A DNA stretch of 35,603 nt from CAYMEV01 sp964431655 [NCBI: uncultured bacterium] (GTDB lineage Bacteria; CAYMEV01), in assembly GCA_964431655.1 (NCBI GenBank), contig CAYSKJ010000014.1, forward strand, positions 1-35,603. Reading direction: 5' to 3'. A program made the position numbers and the translations under genes. Shown here piece after piece: positions 22,036-30,368 of the stretch (the first letter of the stretch is position 1; every line of letters starts with the position of its first letter). A model generated the notes under the pieces. That model searched no databases and was not told where the DNA came from. It saw only the letters and a program-made list of their open reading frames with translations.

Positions 22036-23630
22036 CTGAATTTATATCCTGGTATGAAATAACGGAAATCAGCATCAGGAAATATATTATCCTTAAGTTC
22101 AAGCTCGTAGACATATTCAGGATCTATCATTTTGCTTTTTACCTGCTCATACAGGGTATTGAACCTGTTTATGTGGTTTTTTGTCCTCTTCACGGCATAC
22201 TGTACCGCTGTACCATTCCTGATAATAAAAGCCCAATCCGATGACTGGGCCAGAAATAATTCCCTTGTCATCTGATTCAATGCTCTTTTCATGACACCAT
22301 CTGCGCTTCCATGATGCTGGGCAAGCTGTATAATCCTTTCTTCCATCATGTGAAGATGGGGATATATCCAGGAATTTGATTCATCAAGCCAGAAATCCGC
22401 ATAGGCATTCTCCCCCCAGGACGAATAGGGGAGCTCCGCTTCCTGATTAACAGGATAGTATTCAAGGTAATCAGCAGGTGTAATCATCTCGATAAGATCC
22501 TGGTCATAAAAAATCTTTTTGATAAGAAATTCCAGAAAAACCGGCCCTTCATACCACCAGTGGCCGAAAAGTTCAGCATCAAAGGGAGTAAAAACAAAGG
22601 GGATCCTGTCCATAATCCCGGATAATCTTTCAAACTGGTATACCCTCTGGTCCAGGAAATGCTGGGCGTGGACTGACGCCATCTCTATAGCACGAAATGG
22701 ATCATAAAGATCTTTATAACTGGTCCTGCCGGTAATCCTGTGGTATTTAATGCCGGTATTTATCCTGATGCCATCGGGATGAATATAGGGCTTTATGTAA
22801 TCAAAATCCATGTCAAAACCGATATCCCTGTAAAACTCCCTGTAGTTCACATCACCGGGGTAACCGATTTTTGCATGCCATACCTGTTTTGAGGATTCTA
22901 TATCCCTGCCGAAGGCGGCAACGGGTGCTTTACTGCATACCAGGGGGGCATATACCCCGTAGAGTGCTTTAGGATCCGAGTACAGCATACAGGTATGTTC
23001 ACAGAAAAAATAAGATATGCCGAATTTATGAAGATTTTCCTCCAGTCCTGGTGTATACCCACATTCAGCAAGCCATATGCCTGCAGGGTCGACACCCAGA
23101 TGCCTTCGATGGGCATCTCTTGCCGTAGCCAGGAGGGCGTCAATCGTTTCCTCCCTCTTGACAAGAGGGAGGAATGCATGGGTAGCTGTGCATGTTACAA
23201 TATCAAGGACTCCTATATCCTGAAAATATTTGAATCTGCTGATAATATCCATTTTCAAAGAATCAGTAAAATACCTGAGATAATTAGTAAACTTCCTTAA
23301 ATACATGGAAGCGGTTATATTAAGCTGGGCATTTTTCTTTGTTCTCAGAACCTCTTTTTCCGAAAGCTCAATGAGCTTTTCCAGATGTCTCTTATACCTG
23401 TAATTAAGCAGCGGGTCCTTGAGCATGCTTATTAAAGGCGGAGTGAGGGACATGGCAAGGCGGAACCTCACCCCTTCATCCACCAGCCTCTCAAACATCT
23501 GGAGCAAAGGTATGTAGGTCTCTGATATGGCTTCAAAAAGCCAGTTCTCCTCCAAAAAATATATATGGTCGGGATGCCTTACAAAAGGGAGGTGAGCATG
23601 CAGAAGCAAAGAATAAAAACCCCTTTTCAT
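22032..23630 (-). CDS. Glycoside hydrolase family 57 enzyme, 1,4-alpha-glucan branching type (DUF1957)
   Basis: A 532-residue cytosolic enzyme of GH57, the type that includes the branching enzymes of Thermotoga and Thermococcus. Motifs in order: LLLHAHLPFVRHP (His11 and His13), ATHAFLP (about 149-155), WLAECGYTPG with the nucleophile Glu189, FTPFDAELFGHWWYEGP with the acid Asp351, and a C-terminal helical domain with WGENAYADFWLD. These enzymes make alpha-1,6 branches in glycogen-like glucans. The gene follows the DUF4912 gene with a two- to three-base gap, and GGAG lies nine bases before the ATG. GH57 DUF1957 and DUF4912 genes are found together in many bacteria, so a shared job in storage polysaccharide metabolism is likely. 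No glycogen synthase or phosphorylase is in this window. Confidence 0.93.
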   Translation of the reverse strand: MKRGFYSLLLHAHLPFVRHPDHIYFLEENWLFEAISETYIPLLQMFERLVDEGVRFRLAMSLTPPLISMLKDPLLNYRYKRHLEKLIELSEKEVLRTKKNAQLNITASMYLRKFTNYLRYFTDSLKMDIISRFKYFQDIGVLDIVTCTATHAFLPLVKREETIDALLATARDAHRRHLGVDPAGIWLAECGYTPGLEENLHKFGISYFFCEHTCMLYSDPKALYGVYAPLVCSKAPVAAFGRDIESSKQVWHAKIGYPGDVNYREFYRDIGFDMDFDYIKPYIHPDGIRINTGIKYHRITGRTSYKDLYDPFRAIEMASVHAQHFLDQRVYQFERLSGIMDRIPFVFTPFDAELFGHWWYEGPVFLEFLIKKIFYDQDLIEMITPADYLEYYPVNQEAELPYSSWGENAYADFWLDESNSWIYPHLHMMEERIIQLAQHHGSADGVMKRALNQMTRELFLAQSSDWAFIIRNGTAVQYAVKRTKNHINRFNTLYEQVKSKMIDPEYVYELELKDNIFPDADFRYFIPGYKFS

Positions 23631-23633
23631 CTA

Positions 23634-24656
23634 TTAGAACTCCGCCATTGTCGAGCTTCCGAAATAATCCCCATCGGATCCTTTCCTGCTCTTTTTTGAG
23701 ACATCTTCAGATGCCTGGCCGTTCTGTATTTCCTTCAGTGCATCCATCATGGCTCTTTCCTTTTCTGAAAAAAGGAGTACCTGGCCGTCAATGGAAATCA
23801 GTGGCTTTATATAGTCCTTTCGGGATAGAATTTCTTTGCTTTTTCTGATATTATGCAGGTCCACCTTCTTCCATTTCAAACCGTAGGTAACGAAATCCTT
23901 GGGTGTTTTTTTTGTGTTTGAACGGGCAACGGGAACAAAGTAGCCCTCCCGGGATTTAAGCCCAATTTCAACACAGTAATAACAGTTGCTCTTTGGTACC
24001 TTTATAAAGTATCTGTTCGCAATATCAGGGTATATATCAAAATAAGAATTCGCATTGTCTCCCTTAAAATCTACCATTGTTACATCATATACCCTTAATG
24101 CCACGCTTACTTCGGAGATATCACCGTTAATCTCTTCTCTGGCCTTGTTAATATCATCAGGAACCAGATCCCAGTACACAAAAACCTCATAGGGGTTCTT
24201 TACCAGCAAATGAATTCGGGATTTCAGATAGGAAGTAGGGAGAAAGACGTCTTCATCTATGTCATTGAACTGCTCTGATGTTCCTGTGTCATATTTAGCC
24301 TGGCGGATAGCGTTTTCTTCCTCCCCCTCAGATAAATCTCCCAGGTATTTTCTCCTTTTGGAGGAGCCTACAACATCAACAATTTCTGCGCTTCCAGCGG
24401 TCTTATCCCTGCCTTGTTCTTTTTTTCCCTTTTTGCCTCCCTTGAAACCGCCTGCAGATTTTTTTACCTTTTTCCCCGATTTTGAGGCAGACTTCTCTGA
24501 TTCCTGAGAAGGTTTTTCCGGCTTTTTTTTGTTACAGGCCATTATAGCATTTATCAGCTCGTCTTTTTTTAAGGAATGCCTTCCCTTGATATCCATTGAC
24601 TTTGAGAGTTCAACAAGCTGTTTCTTCGTCATCTTAACAAGTTCCTTCTTATCCAT
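23634..24656 (-). CDS. DUF4912-domain protein with Rho_N/SAP-like N-terminus
   Basis: A 340-residue cytosolic protein. Residues about 5-40 (KMTKKQLVELSKSMDIKG, then KKDELINAIM) form a Rho_N/SAP-like helical motif; about 43-110 is a Lys/Ser/Gly-rich disordered linker; about 135-270 is the DUF4912 domain, seen in LLVKNPYEVFVYWDLVPDD, VALRVYDVT, SYFDIYPDIANRYFIKVP and CVEIGLKSREGYFVPVARSN. The domain has an immunoglobulin-like beta fold and may bind carbohydrate, consistent with its regular pairing with GH57 branching enzymes. The C-terminus is charged and Ser-rich. AAAGGAGG nine bases before the ATG fixes the start. The stop touches the ATG of the GH57 gene, so the two form an operon. Molecular function is not established. 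Confidence 0.87.
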   Translation of the reverse strand: MDKKELVKMTKKQLVELSKSMDIKGRHSLKKDELINAIMACNKKKPEKPSQESEKSASKSGKKVKKSAGGFKGGKKGKKEQGRDKTAGSAEIVDVVGSSKRRKYLGDLSEGEEENAIRQAKYDTGTSEQFNDIDEDVFLPTSYLKSRIHLLVKNPYEVFVYWDLVPDDINKAREEINGDISEVSVALRVYDVTMVDFKGDNANSYFDIYPDIANRYFIKVPKSNCYYCVEIGLKSREGYFVPVARSNTKKTPKDFVTYGLKWKKVDLHNIRKSKEILSRKDYIKPLISIDGQVLLFSEKERAMMDALKEIQNGQASEDVSKKSRKGSDGDYFGSSTMAEF

Positions 24657-24688
24657 TTTATAATGCCTCCTTTAATAATCTGAGCCTG

Positions 24689-24719
24689 ATAATACCGGAA
24701 ATAAAATCATTTTTGTCAA
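24689..24719 (-). promoter_or_regulatory. Candidate promoter of the DUF4912-GH57 operon
   Basis: Minus-strand TTGACA (24719-24714) and TATTAT (24694-24689) with a long 19-base spacer; a start near 24682 gives a leader of about 26 bases ending in AAAGGAGG. Confidence 0.42.
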
Positions 24720-24775
24720 ATACGAATATATAACTTTGTACCGGCTTTAGCAAGTAAAAAACAGATATTCCCCCT

Positions 24776-24822
24776 TTTGTCAATAAGAAATTATCCATAC
24801 TGAATAATTTCTTATTGACAAA
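24776..24822. repeat. Perfect 19-base inverted repeat with 9-base spacer
   Basis: The left arm (24776-24794, TTTGTCAATAAGAAATTAT) is the exact reverse complement of the right arm (24804-24822); the spacer is CCATACTGA. Each arm ends with TTGACA reading outwards, so the two arms could supply outward -35 boxes, and the symmetry suits a dimeric or tetrameric regulator. It could also be a small mobile-element remnant. It lacks a T run and sits between divergent starts, so it is not a normal terminator. Confidence 0.85.
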
Positions 24823-24950
24823 TATTTTTCTTCACTTAATCTCTATATTAAATACTGATTTTCTATACGGAAAAATATTTAAATACTAAGAATTCTACGG
24901 ATAATTCAATATTATAAACTGATATAAGGTTAAAAATTCCAATATAGAAT

Positions 24951-24971
24951 CAGGTAAATTTATTATACCTG
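24951..24971. repeat. Short inverted repeat in the endonuclease III leader
   Basis: CAGGTA (24951-24956) and TACCTG (24966-24971) flank a 9-base AT-rich centre. Followed by AAAAATT, not a T run; possibly a minor operator or hairpin. Confidence 0.3.
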
Positions 24972-25126
24972 AAAAATTGATATTCAGGAACTTCAGTGTA
25001 TATACCATGGTTTAGCCCATGTTTTCTGAAATTTAAGGTAATTTCTGATAAACGGGCTAGCTTTAATATGTCTTAGGACAGCGGATGATGCCTGTAAGCC
25101 ATTACAGCTAATCAAGGAGATTGATT

Positions 25127-25765
25127 ATGGAAGAAAAGAGAAAGATACTGAACATTTACCATATTCTTAGCAAAGAATACCCCCAGGCCCATATCAGGCT
25201 TAATTATTCCTCCCCTTTCGAGCTTTTGGTTTCTGCAATTCTGGCAGGCCAGAGCTCTGAGGATAAAGTTAACCCGGTAACAGAAGAGCTGTTTAATAAA
25301 TACCCGTCGATAAACGAGCTCAGCAAGGCCAGTCCGGAAGACATTGAAGAGATTATAAAATCAACCAGCGTATATAAGGGCAAAGCTCAAAGCATAATAT
25401 CCATATCCAAGATGCTTATCAGGGAATACAACAACAAATTTCCCGATACTGTGGAGAAACTCACTGAATTTCCGGGGGTAGGCCAGCGAACGGCTAAGCT
25501 GGTCCTTGCAAACTGTTTTTATTATCCTGCCATTCTTGTAGATTCATACTTCAAGAGAGTCGCAAAACGGGTCGGCATAACCAAAGGGGATACCCCCGAT
25601 GAAATAGAGGCAGACCTCATGGCGAAACTCGATGAGAATAAATGGACAAGGTTTTCCCTCACCATGGCTGAACACGGCAGGGATATATGCCTTCCAAAGT
25701 CACCAAAATGCCTTGAATGCAAGCTTTTTAACCTCTGCGAATACGCCGGGCATCAGAAAATCTGA
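25127..25765 (+). CDS. Endonuclease III homologue with lysine-to-arginine change at the catalytic site
   Basis: A 212-residue HhH-GPD DNA glycosylase-type protein that in E. coli Nth removes oxidised pyrimidines. The helix-hairpin-helix reads LTEFPGVGQRTAKLVLAN. The catalytic Asp is kept (Asp139 in LVDSYFKRV), and the iron-sulfur ligands are all there as C-X6-C-X2-C-X5-C (Cys188, 195, 198, 204). But the lysine that attacks the sugar in bifunctional enzymes (GVGRKTA in E. coli) is Arg121. It may be a monofunctional glycosylase, or act on another lesion, as MutY and the thymine-mismatch glycosylase MIG also lack this lysine. ATG 25127 follows AAGGAG at seven bases. The LarA-like gene begins 15 bases after the stop, so they are likely co-transcribed. 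Confidence 0.88.
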   Translation: MEEKRKILNIYHILSKEYPQAHIRLNYSSPFELLVSAILAGQSSEDKVNPVTEELFNKYPSINELSKASPEDIEEIIKSTSVYKGKAQSIISISKMLIREYNNKFPDTVEKLTEFPGVGQRTAKLVLANCFYYPAILVDSYFKRVAKRVGITKGDTPDEIEADLMAKLDENKWTRFSLTMAEHGRDICLPKSPKCLECKLFNLCEYAGHQKI

Positions 25766-25780
25766 CCTGAGGCGGTAAAT

Positions 25781-27067
25781 ATGGACCTTGAAATAAAATA
25801 CAGTGGCAGTGAAACGGTTAATCTGAACATACCAAAGAAACTTGAATCATCGGTAAGATTCCTGAATATAAACGACTCCGTACCATCGATTACAAAGAAA
25901 GATATTGTTTCGAGGTTAAGACCCATAGTAAAATCCCCCAAAACCAGTGACATGATATTAGTGGCAGTTTCCGACATTACCCGTAAGACCGGATTCAGCC
26001 AGTTTTTCCCCCTGCTGCTTGGGGAATGGGAGAAAAAAGGGGTCAAAAGGGAAAATATATCGTTTATTTTCGCAACAGGCGTTCACAGGGCACCGACAGA
26101 TTCAGAAATGGAGCAGATTTTGGGAAAAGATATTTATATGGCCTTTAAGGGCCGTATTCTTATAAACAATGCCAGCCAGGACAGTGATTACCGTTTTTAT
26201 GGCACAACAAACCTGAATACGCCCGTATTCCTGAATAAGGCTCTGGATAAATTTGATAAATTTTTTATTACCGGGACAGTTAAATTCCACTATTTTGCCG
26301 GTTTTGGAGGCGGAAGAAAAACCATAGTCCCCGGAGTTGCTTCATCACAAACAGTTGCAAAAAATCACAGTTTAAGTATAGATTATGAGAATTACTCCTT
26401 CAGCAAAGGGGTTGATATCGGTTCAGTAGCAGAAAATCCGGTGGCTCGGGACATGCAGGAGGCAGCCGGTATGGCCAGGATAGACGGGGCTGTCAATACC
26501 ATTATAAGCTCCGACGGAAGAATAATTGATCTTTTTGCTGGAGATCACGATGATGTTTTCAATAAAGGCATAAATAAGGCCAAAGAGGTATATTCTGTTA
26601 AAATAGAAAAAAAAGCTGACATCGTCCTTGCTGTTGGAAGCGGTTACAGGAACCTTCTGCAGACCCACAAGGTTCTTTACAATGCACATAGGGTAATCAG
26701 GCAGGGTGGCTACAAGATAATAGCATCCCCCTGTTATGATGGAATAGGAAGTGATAGTTACAGGAAATGGATAGAAATCAAAAATATTAAAAGTCTGGTT
26801 GACACGCTGAGGATTGAACCCGATATTAACGGACAGACAGCCCTTTCAACCCTTCTTAAGGCAAAAAACACATTTATCCTGACGGAATTACCGGATAGAA
26901 CTGTTGAGCTGTTCAGCATGAAAAAAACACCAAGCATACAGGATACCATGGATAGTATAATAAAAAAGCTTGAAAATCAGGGCATAGACAAACCCCTCAT
27001 ATATGTCATGCCCCAGGCAGGAGAGACAATTGCTTTCATGGAAAAAGGAGATCTCCATGAAAAATGA
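25781..27067 (+). CDS. LarA-family nickel-pincer 2-hydroxyacid racemase-like protein
   Basis: A 428-residue protein of the lactate racemase family (LarA/DUF2088), which uses the covalently bound nickel-pincer nucleotide cofactor to racemise or epimerise 2-hydroxyacids by hydride transfer. Seen here: VSDITRKT (64-70), FATGVHR with His102, ITGTVKFHYFAGFGGGRKTIVPG with His170 and the cofactor-bearing Lys180. These match His108, His174 and Lys184 of the Lactobacillus enzyme. Larger LarA families act on malate, phenyllactate or sugar acids, so the substrate is open. The cofactor synthesis genes larB, larC and larE are not in this window. GAGG precedes the ATG; the end overlaps the amidohydrolase gene by 11 bases, so the two proteins probably work in one pathway. 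Confidence 0.93.
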   Translation: MDLEIKYSGSETVNLNIPKKLESSVRFLNINDSVPSITKKDIVSRLRPIVKSPKTSDMILVAVSDITRKTGFSQFFPLLLGEWEKKGVKRENISFIFATGVHRAPTDSEMEQILGKDIYMAFKGRILINNASQDSDYRFYGTTNLNTPVFLNKALDKFDKFFITGTVKFHYFAGFGGGRKTIVPGVASSQTVAKNHSLSIDYENYSFSKGVDIGSVAENPVARDMQEAAGMARIDGAVNTIISSDGRIIDLFAGDHDDVFNKGINKAKEVYSVKIEKKADIVLAVGSGYRNLLQTHKVLYNAHRVIRQGGYKIIASPCYDGIGSDSYRKWIEIKNIKSLVDTLRIEPDINGQTALSTLLKAKNTFILTELPDRTVELFSMKKTPSIQDTMDSIIKKLENQGIDKPLIYVMPQAGETIAFMEKGDLHEK

Positions 27068-28205
27068 CATTGCTGAGCATATTGACTCAATAAAGCAGGA
27101 ACTTTTCAAAGCTGCCAGGAAAATATGGCAATACAGGGAATTATCCCTTCAGGAGCATAAATCTTCAAAGCTTCTTCAGAGTCTTGCAGAAAAACACTGT
27201 TTTACGGTAAGAAGCGGGTTAGCCGGCATGACCACAGCTTTTGAAGCTTCTTTTAACAAGGGCAGGGGAAATTATAAAATAGCCTTTCTGGCGGAATACG
27301 ATGCTCTTCCCCATGTTGGCCACGGCTGCGGGCATAATCTGATAGGGACTGCGTCTTTGGGGGCCGCTGTCGGGCTTTCTAAAATTGCCCAAAAAGCAGG
27401 TCTGGAGGTCTTTCTGTTCGGGACCCCTGCTGAAGAGACTATCGGAGGAAAAATCAGCATGCTGGAGGCAGGCTGTTTTGATGAAATGGATTTCATCATA
27501 ATGTTCCACCCTTCCTGCCTGAATTCTGTCAGCGGTGATTCCCTTGCCATAAGCGCCTTTGATGTTACATTCTATGGAAAGCCCGCCCACGCGGCAGCAG
27601 ACCCTTTTAATGGAATAAACGCCCTGGATGGACTTGTATCATTCTACAACAGCATCGCCATGTTAAGACAGCAATTGAGAAGTGATGCCCGGATACATTT
27701 TATTATCAGACAGGGAGGCTATGCCCTTAACATAATCCCTGAAAAAGCTGTTGGGGAAATTGCAATCAGGGCTAAAGACAGGGCCTACCTGGAAATTATT
27801 ACCGAAAAGATCCGAAAAATGGCCAGAGCAAGCGCTTCAGCCACATTTACAAAAGTAAATTTCAGAATGAGTATGCCGACATATTATGAAATGCATCAGC
27901 ACCCGGTGCTTGCTGATACTTTTTTAAAAACTGCAGAGGAACTGGGCATATCTGACTTCAGTTACAGGATAAACGCCGGTTCTGTGGATATTGGAAATGT
28001 ATCCCACAGGATACCGTCCCTGCATGCTTACCTTAAGATTGCAGACGAAGATGTTCCGGGGCATTCAGCAGAATTTGCCCGTGCTGCTGTAAAGGAAGAG
28101 TCCCTGGAAATAATGGTCAAAGCAGCAAAAATAATGGCCATCACCAGCCTGAAAATAATCAATGATCCCGTGCTTTATGCCGGCCTGAAAAACCCCAATG
28201 GCTGA
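27057..28205 (+). CDS. M20-family amidohydrolase (AbgB/PM20D2-like)
   Basis: A 382-residue cytosolic metal-dependent amidohydrolase. Motifs: KIAFLAEYDALPHVGHGCGHNL with the Cys and His metal ligands, FGTPAEETIGGK with the catalytic and ligand Glu pair, IIMFHPS, and the lid-domain GKPAHAAADPFNGINALD. The family (peptidase M20D) removes acyl or aminoacyl groups from N-acyl amino acids, indole-acetyl conjugates, p-aminobenzoyl-glutamate and unusual dipeptides; the exact substrate is not readable. ATG 27057 follows AAGGAG at six bases and lies inside the end of the LarA-like gene, indicating coupled translation. A plausible joint job is breakdown of N-acylated or peptide-linked hydroxyacids, but this is inference from the pairing. 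Confidence 0.92.
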   Translation: MKNDIAEHIDSIKQELFKAARKIWQYRELSLQEHKSSKLLQSLAEKHCFTVRSGLAGMTTAFEASFNKGRGNYKIAFLAEYDALPHVGHGCGHNLIGTASLGAAVGLSKIAQKAGLEVFLFGTPAEETIGGKISMLEAGCFDEMDFIIMFHPSCLNSVSGDSLAISAFDVTFYGKPAHAAADPFNGINALDGLVSFYNSIAMLRQQLRSDARIHFIIRQGGYALNIIPEKAVGEIAIRAKDRAYLEIITEKIRKMARASASATFTKVNFRMSMPTYYEMHQHPVLADTFLKTAEELGISDFSYRINAGSVDIGNVSHRIPSLHAYLKIADEDVPGHSAEFARAAVKEESLEIMVKAAKIMAITSLKIINDPVLYAGLKNPNG

Positions 28206-28216
28206 AACACAATTTC

Positions 28217-30091
28217 CTAGAATTCTCTAAGCCCTTCCTGTATGCCCTTGTGCATATCATACCAGAAACTTAGGGCGGCTTCATTCCTGTCTTTCTTAAA
28301 GAAATCAAGCCAGTAGACAAGTTCTTTATCATTATTATTTAAAACTGTATGCTTTCTCTCAAGAAAGTGGCTGATAATATCAATATTTCTTGAAGATTCC
28401 CAGAATATGCCTGCATTCCGGCTGTTTATCCTGCTGGAGGTCATCCGTATATTTTCAAGAAATTCCTTCCTGACTCCAAATATTGAATCAACTATTTCCG
28501 GCATCATCTCTTCTGCCCAGTTTCTATGGAACCGGCATACACCAAGATTATCCATCACCAGCTCGGATCTGAACCTGGAAGCTCCCTTCCTGCCGAGTTC
28601 CCTGGGGCCATAGAAATCCTGCCCATAGTACATGTAGTATTTACCCATAATAGCCATGGGGGATAGAACACCCGGTGTCCAGTACTGGTTAGGTACCATC
28701 CATCCTCTTCTTGCATTGGCATTATAAACAAATGAATCCAGCACTTTCCCCCCCTTATCCCTGGAGAGTTTCCTGGCAAACTTCCGGGCACCCTGTTGAA
28801 AATCCATAATACCCCTTTTCTCAATTATCGAATCCAGTATATCCATGCCAAGCTCAGCATTACGCATTGATGAGGCTACAGGATCAAAATCACCGGGTAT
28901 AAATTCAGGCAAACCCTTTACTCCAATTTCCTCAGGACACAGATATCCCTCATGAAGACATTCCATCAGCCATGATATCACACCGCCGGCCGAAATGGCA
29001 TCGAAACCATAAATGTCCGCATGATGGTTGAGCCTTTCAGCAGCTCTCTGGTCGAAAATTCCGGACAGAGGCCCCATGGTCTGATAAGGCTCATAATCCT
29101 TTTTGAATTCACCGTATAATTTCTTGCATACACCAGCGCATGGCTCGCCGCAGGTTTTTTGTATCTTCGGTTTTATGGTTTCTTCGTTGAACTGTCTTAG
29201 ATAATGATCAAGAATAAATCTATTGTGTATATCAATACGGTCATTTTCTGACAGATATATACTCCTGTAGTTAAAGGAGAACATTGTGCCCTTAAGGCTG
29301 GCATAATTGGAGCCGAAAGTGCCTCCTGTCCCGAGAACAGGGTCAAAGCGGTACTTAGTGGTAGATTCAAGGTCTTTTGCCTGCATTTTCATATTATACT
29401 TTTCCTCAAACCATTTATCAGCCACTTTATGATCCCTGAAATCCTCATCAACAAAAGTGCCTCCATAGATAACCGAAGTAATGCCATGCTCCCTTAAAAG
29501 CTTGCTTCCGAACCCGCCCCTTCCCGCCCATGTATCGGCATGAGTGAATCGGCCATTCTGGAGCGGGCATGAACATATGGCTCCGAAATCAGTGGATAAA
29601 GCTGCCTTGCCTGCAGCAAGGATCCTGGGGTCATTTTCAAACCTGTCTCCGAACATGTCCAATACTTTATCCATTAGTCCATAGATGCCCTTTCTCCGGT
29701 TATCAAATATCCTGTTAATGTCTAAGGAATGTATCTCAACCTGTATTTCCTCCCCCATGTTCCGGTTGAGGTACAGAACGCTGGGAGAAGAAGCCCTGCC
29801 GAGAATGGACAGCATATTAATGCCCAGATTATCAAATACTAGTGCCGCACCTCCCATGGAGGAGATGTAGAATCCTCCCCAGCATGGAGAAAAACCAGAA
29901 AATATAAGTCTGTTTGAGCCTGGAAAGATTGAACCGGCCAGTATTCCTGCCCCGATATTAAGGCTGTTGTTTTTGGCTGAGAGATGGAGTCCAAGGTCTA
30001 CAGGGCCGAAAAAATCTCCCAGCCTGTAGCGGTCCATCCTGTAGAATGCATTTCCCGCATCCACAGAAAGCACCTTAATATCCCCTGGCAA
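28217..30091 (-). CDS. Aldehyde ferredoxin oxidoreductase family protein (tungsten/molybdenum bis-pterin)
   Basis: A 624-residue cytosolic oxidoreductase of the AOR family, which oxidises aldehydes (or the reverse) with ferredoxin, using a tungstopterin and a 4Fe-4S cluster. The N-terminal domain shows NNSLNIGAGILAGSIFPGSN, GFSPCWGG, SSMGGAAL and later TWAGRGGFGSKL, typical of the pterin-binding fold. The cluster ligands appear as Cys314, Cys318 and Cys322 (C-X3-C-X3-C, where Pyrococcus AOR has C-X2-C-X3-C) and a distal Cys519 (DNLGVCRFH). The start at TTG 30091 has GGGGG seven bases upstream; GTG 30073 is possible. It stands alone, convergent with the amidohydrolase gene and divergent from the peroxiredoxin gene. 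It could belong to a lesser-known branch with unknown aldehyde. Confidence 0.92.
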   Translation of the reverse strand: MPGDIKVLSVDAGNAFYRMDRYRLGDFFGPVDLGLHLSAKNNSLNIGAGILAGSIFPGSNRLIFSGFSPCWGGFYISSMGGAALVFDNLGINMLSILGRASSPSVLYLNRNMGEEIQVEIHSLDINRIFDNRRKGIYGLMDKVLDMFGDRFENDPRILAAGKAALSTDFGAICSCPLQNGRFTHADTWAGRGGFGSKLLREHGITSVIYGGTFVDEDFRDHKVADKWFEEKYNMKMQAKDLESTTKYRFDPVLGTGGTFGSNYASLKGTMFSFNYRSIYLSENDRIDIHNRFILDHYLRQFNEETIKPKIQKTCGEPCAGVCKKLYGEFKKDYEPYQTMGPLSGIFDQRAAERLNHHADIYGFDAISAGGVISWLMECLHEGYLCPEEIGVKGLPEFIPGDFDPVASSMRNAELGMDILDSIIEKRGIMDFQQGARKFARKLSRDKGGKVLDSFVYNANARRGWMVPNQYWTPGVLSPMAIMGKYYMYYGQDFYGPRELGRKGASRFRSELVMDNLGVCRFHRNWAEEMMPEIVDSIFGVRKEFLENIRMTSSRINSRNAGIFWESSRNIDIISHFLERKHTVLNNNDKELVYWLDFFKKDRNEAALSFWYDMHKGIQEGLREF

Positions 30092-30368
30092 TCCTTTTCC
30101 CCCTTTTAAATACTCAGAATCTTTGTCTTTGCAGGATTTGTTCTATTCAAACAGAAATTATTCATAATTTTTATCCCTTTTTCAAATATTTGCGTATGCT
30201 GTTTTAATTTAATTATTATTTATCAGACAGGTTTCAAGGTCAAGAGAATACGAAATTATGTTTTGTCCGCCTGTATTTCGGTTTAGTTCTTTATTTTTAA
30301 ACATTTGTACTGTACTATAGTATTTGGGTATTAGAGAAACAATTAATTAAATATTTAAGGAGAAAAAA
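30092..30368. other. Intergenic region between divergent AOR and peroxiredoxin genes
   Basis: 277 bases, AT-rich. A 10-base perfect palindrome TACTATAGTA (30313-30322) lies about 45 bases before the peroxiredoxin ATG and could double as a -10 box or operator. AAGGAG stands before the ATG. No RNA or further gene was recognised. Confidence 0.4.

Larger units (their letters stand above)
24657..25126. other. 470-base AT-rich intergenic region between divergent operons
   Basis: This is the longest gap in the window. It holds a promoter-like pair for the DUF4912-GH57 operon, a perfect 19-base inverted repeat (24776-24822), a small CAGGTA/TACCTG repeat (24951-24971) and otherwise AT-rich sequence. 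No reading frame with a ribosome site was recognised. A small RNA or long leader for the endonuclease III gene is possible, but I see no riboswitch or RNA family signature. Confidence 0.6.
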
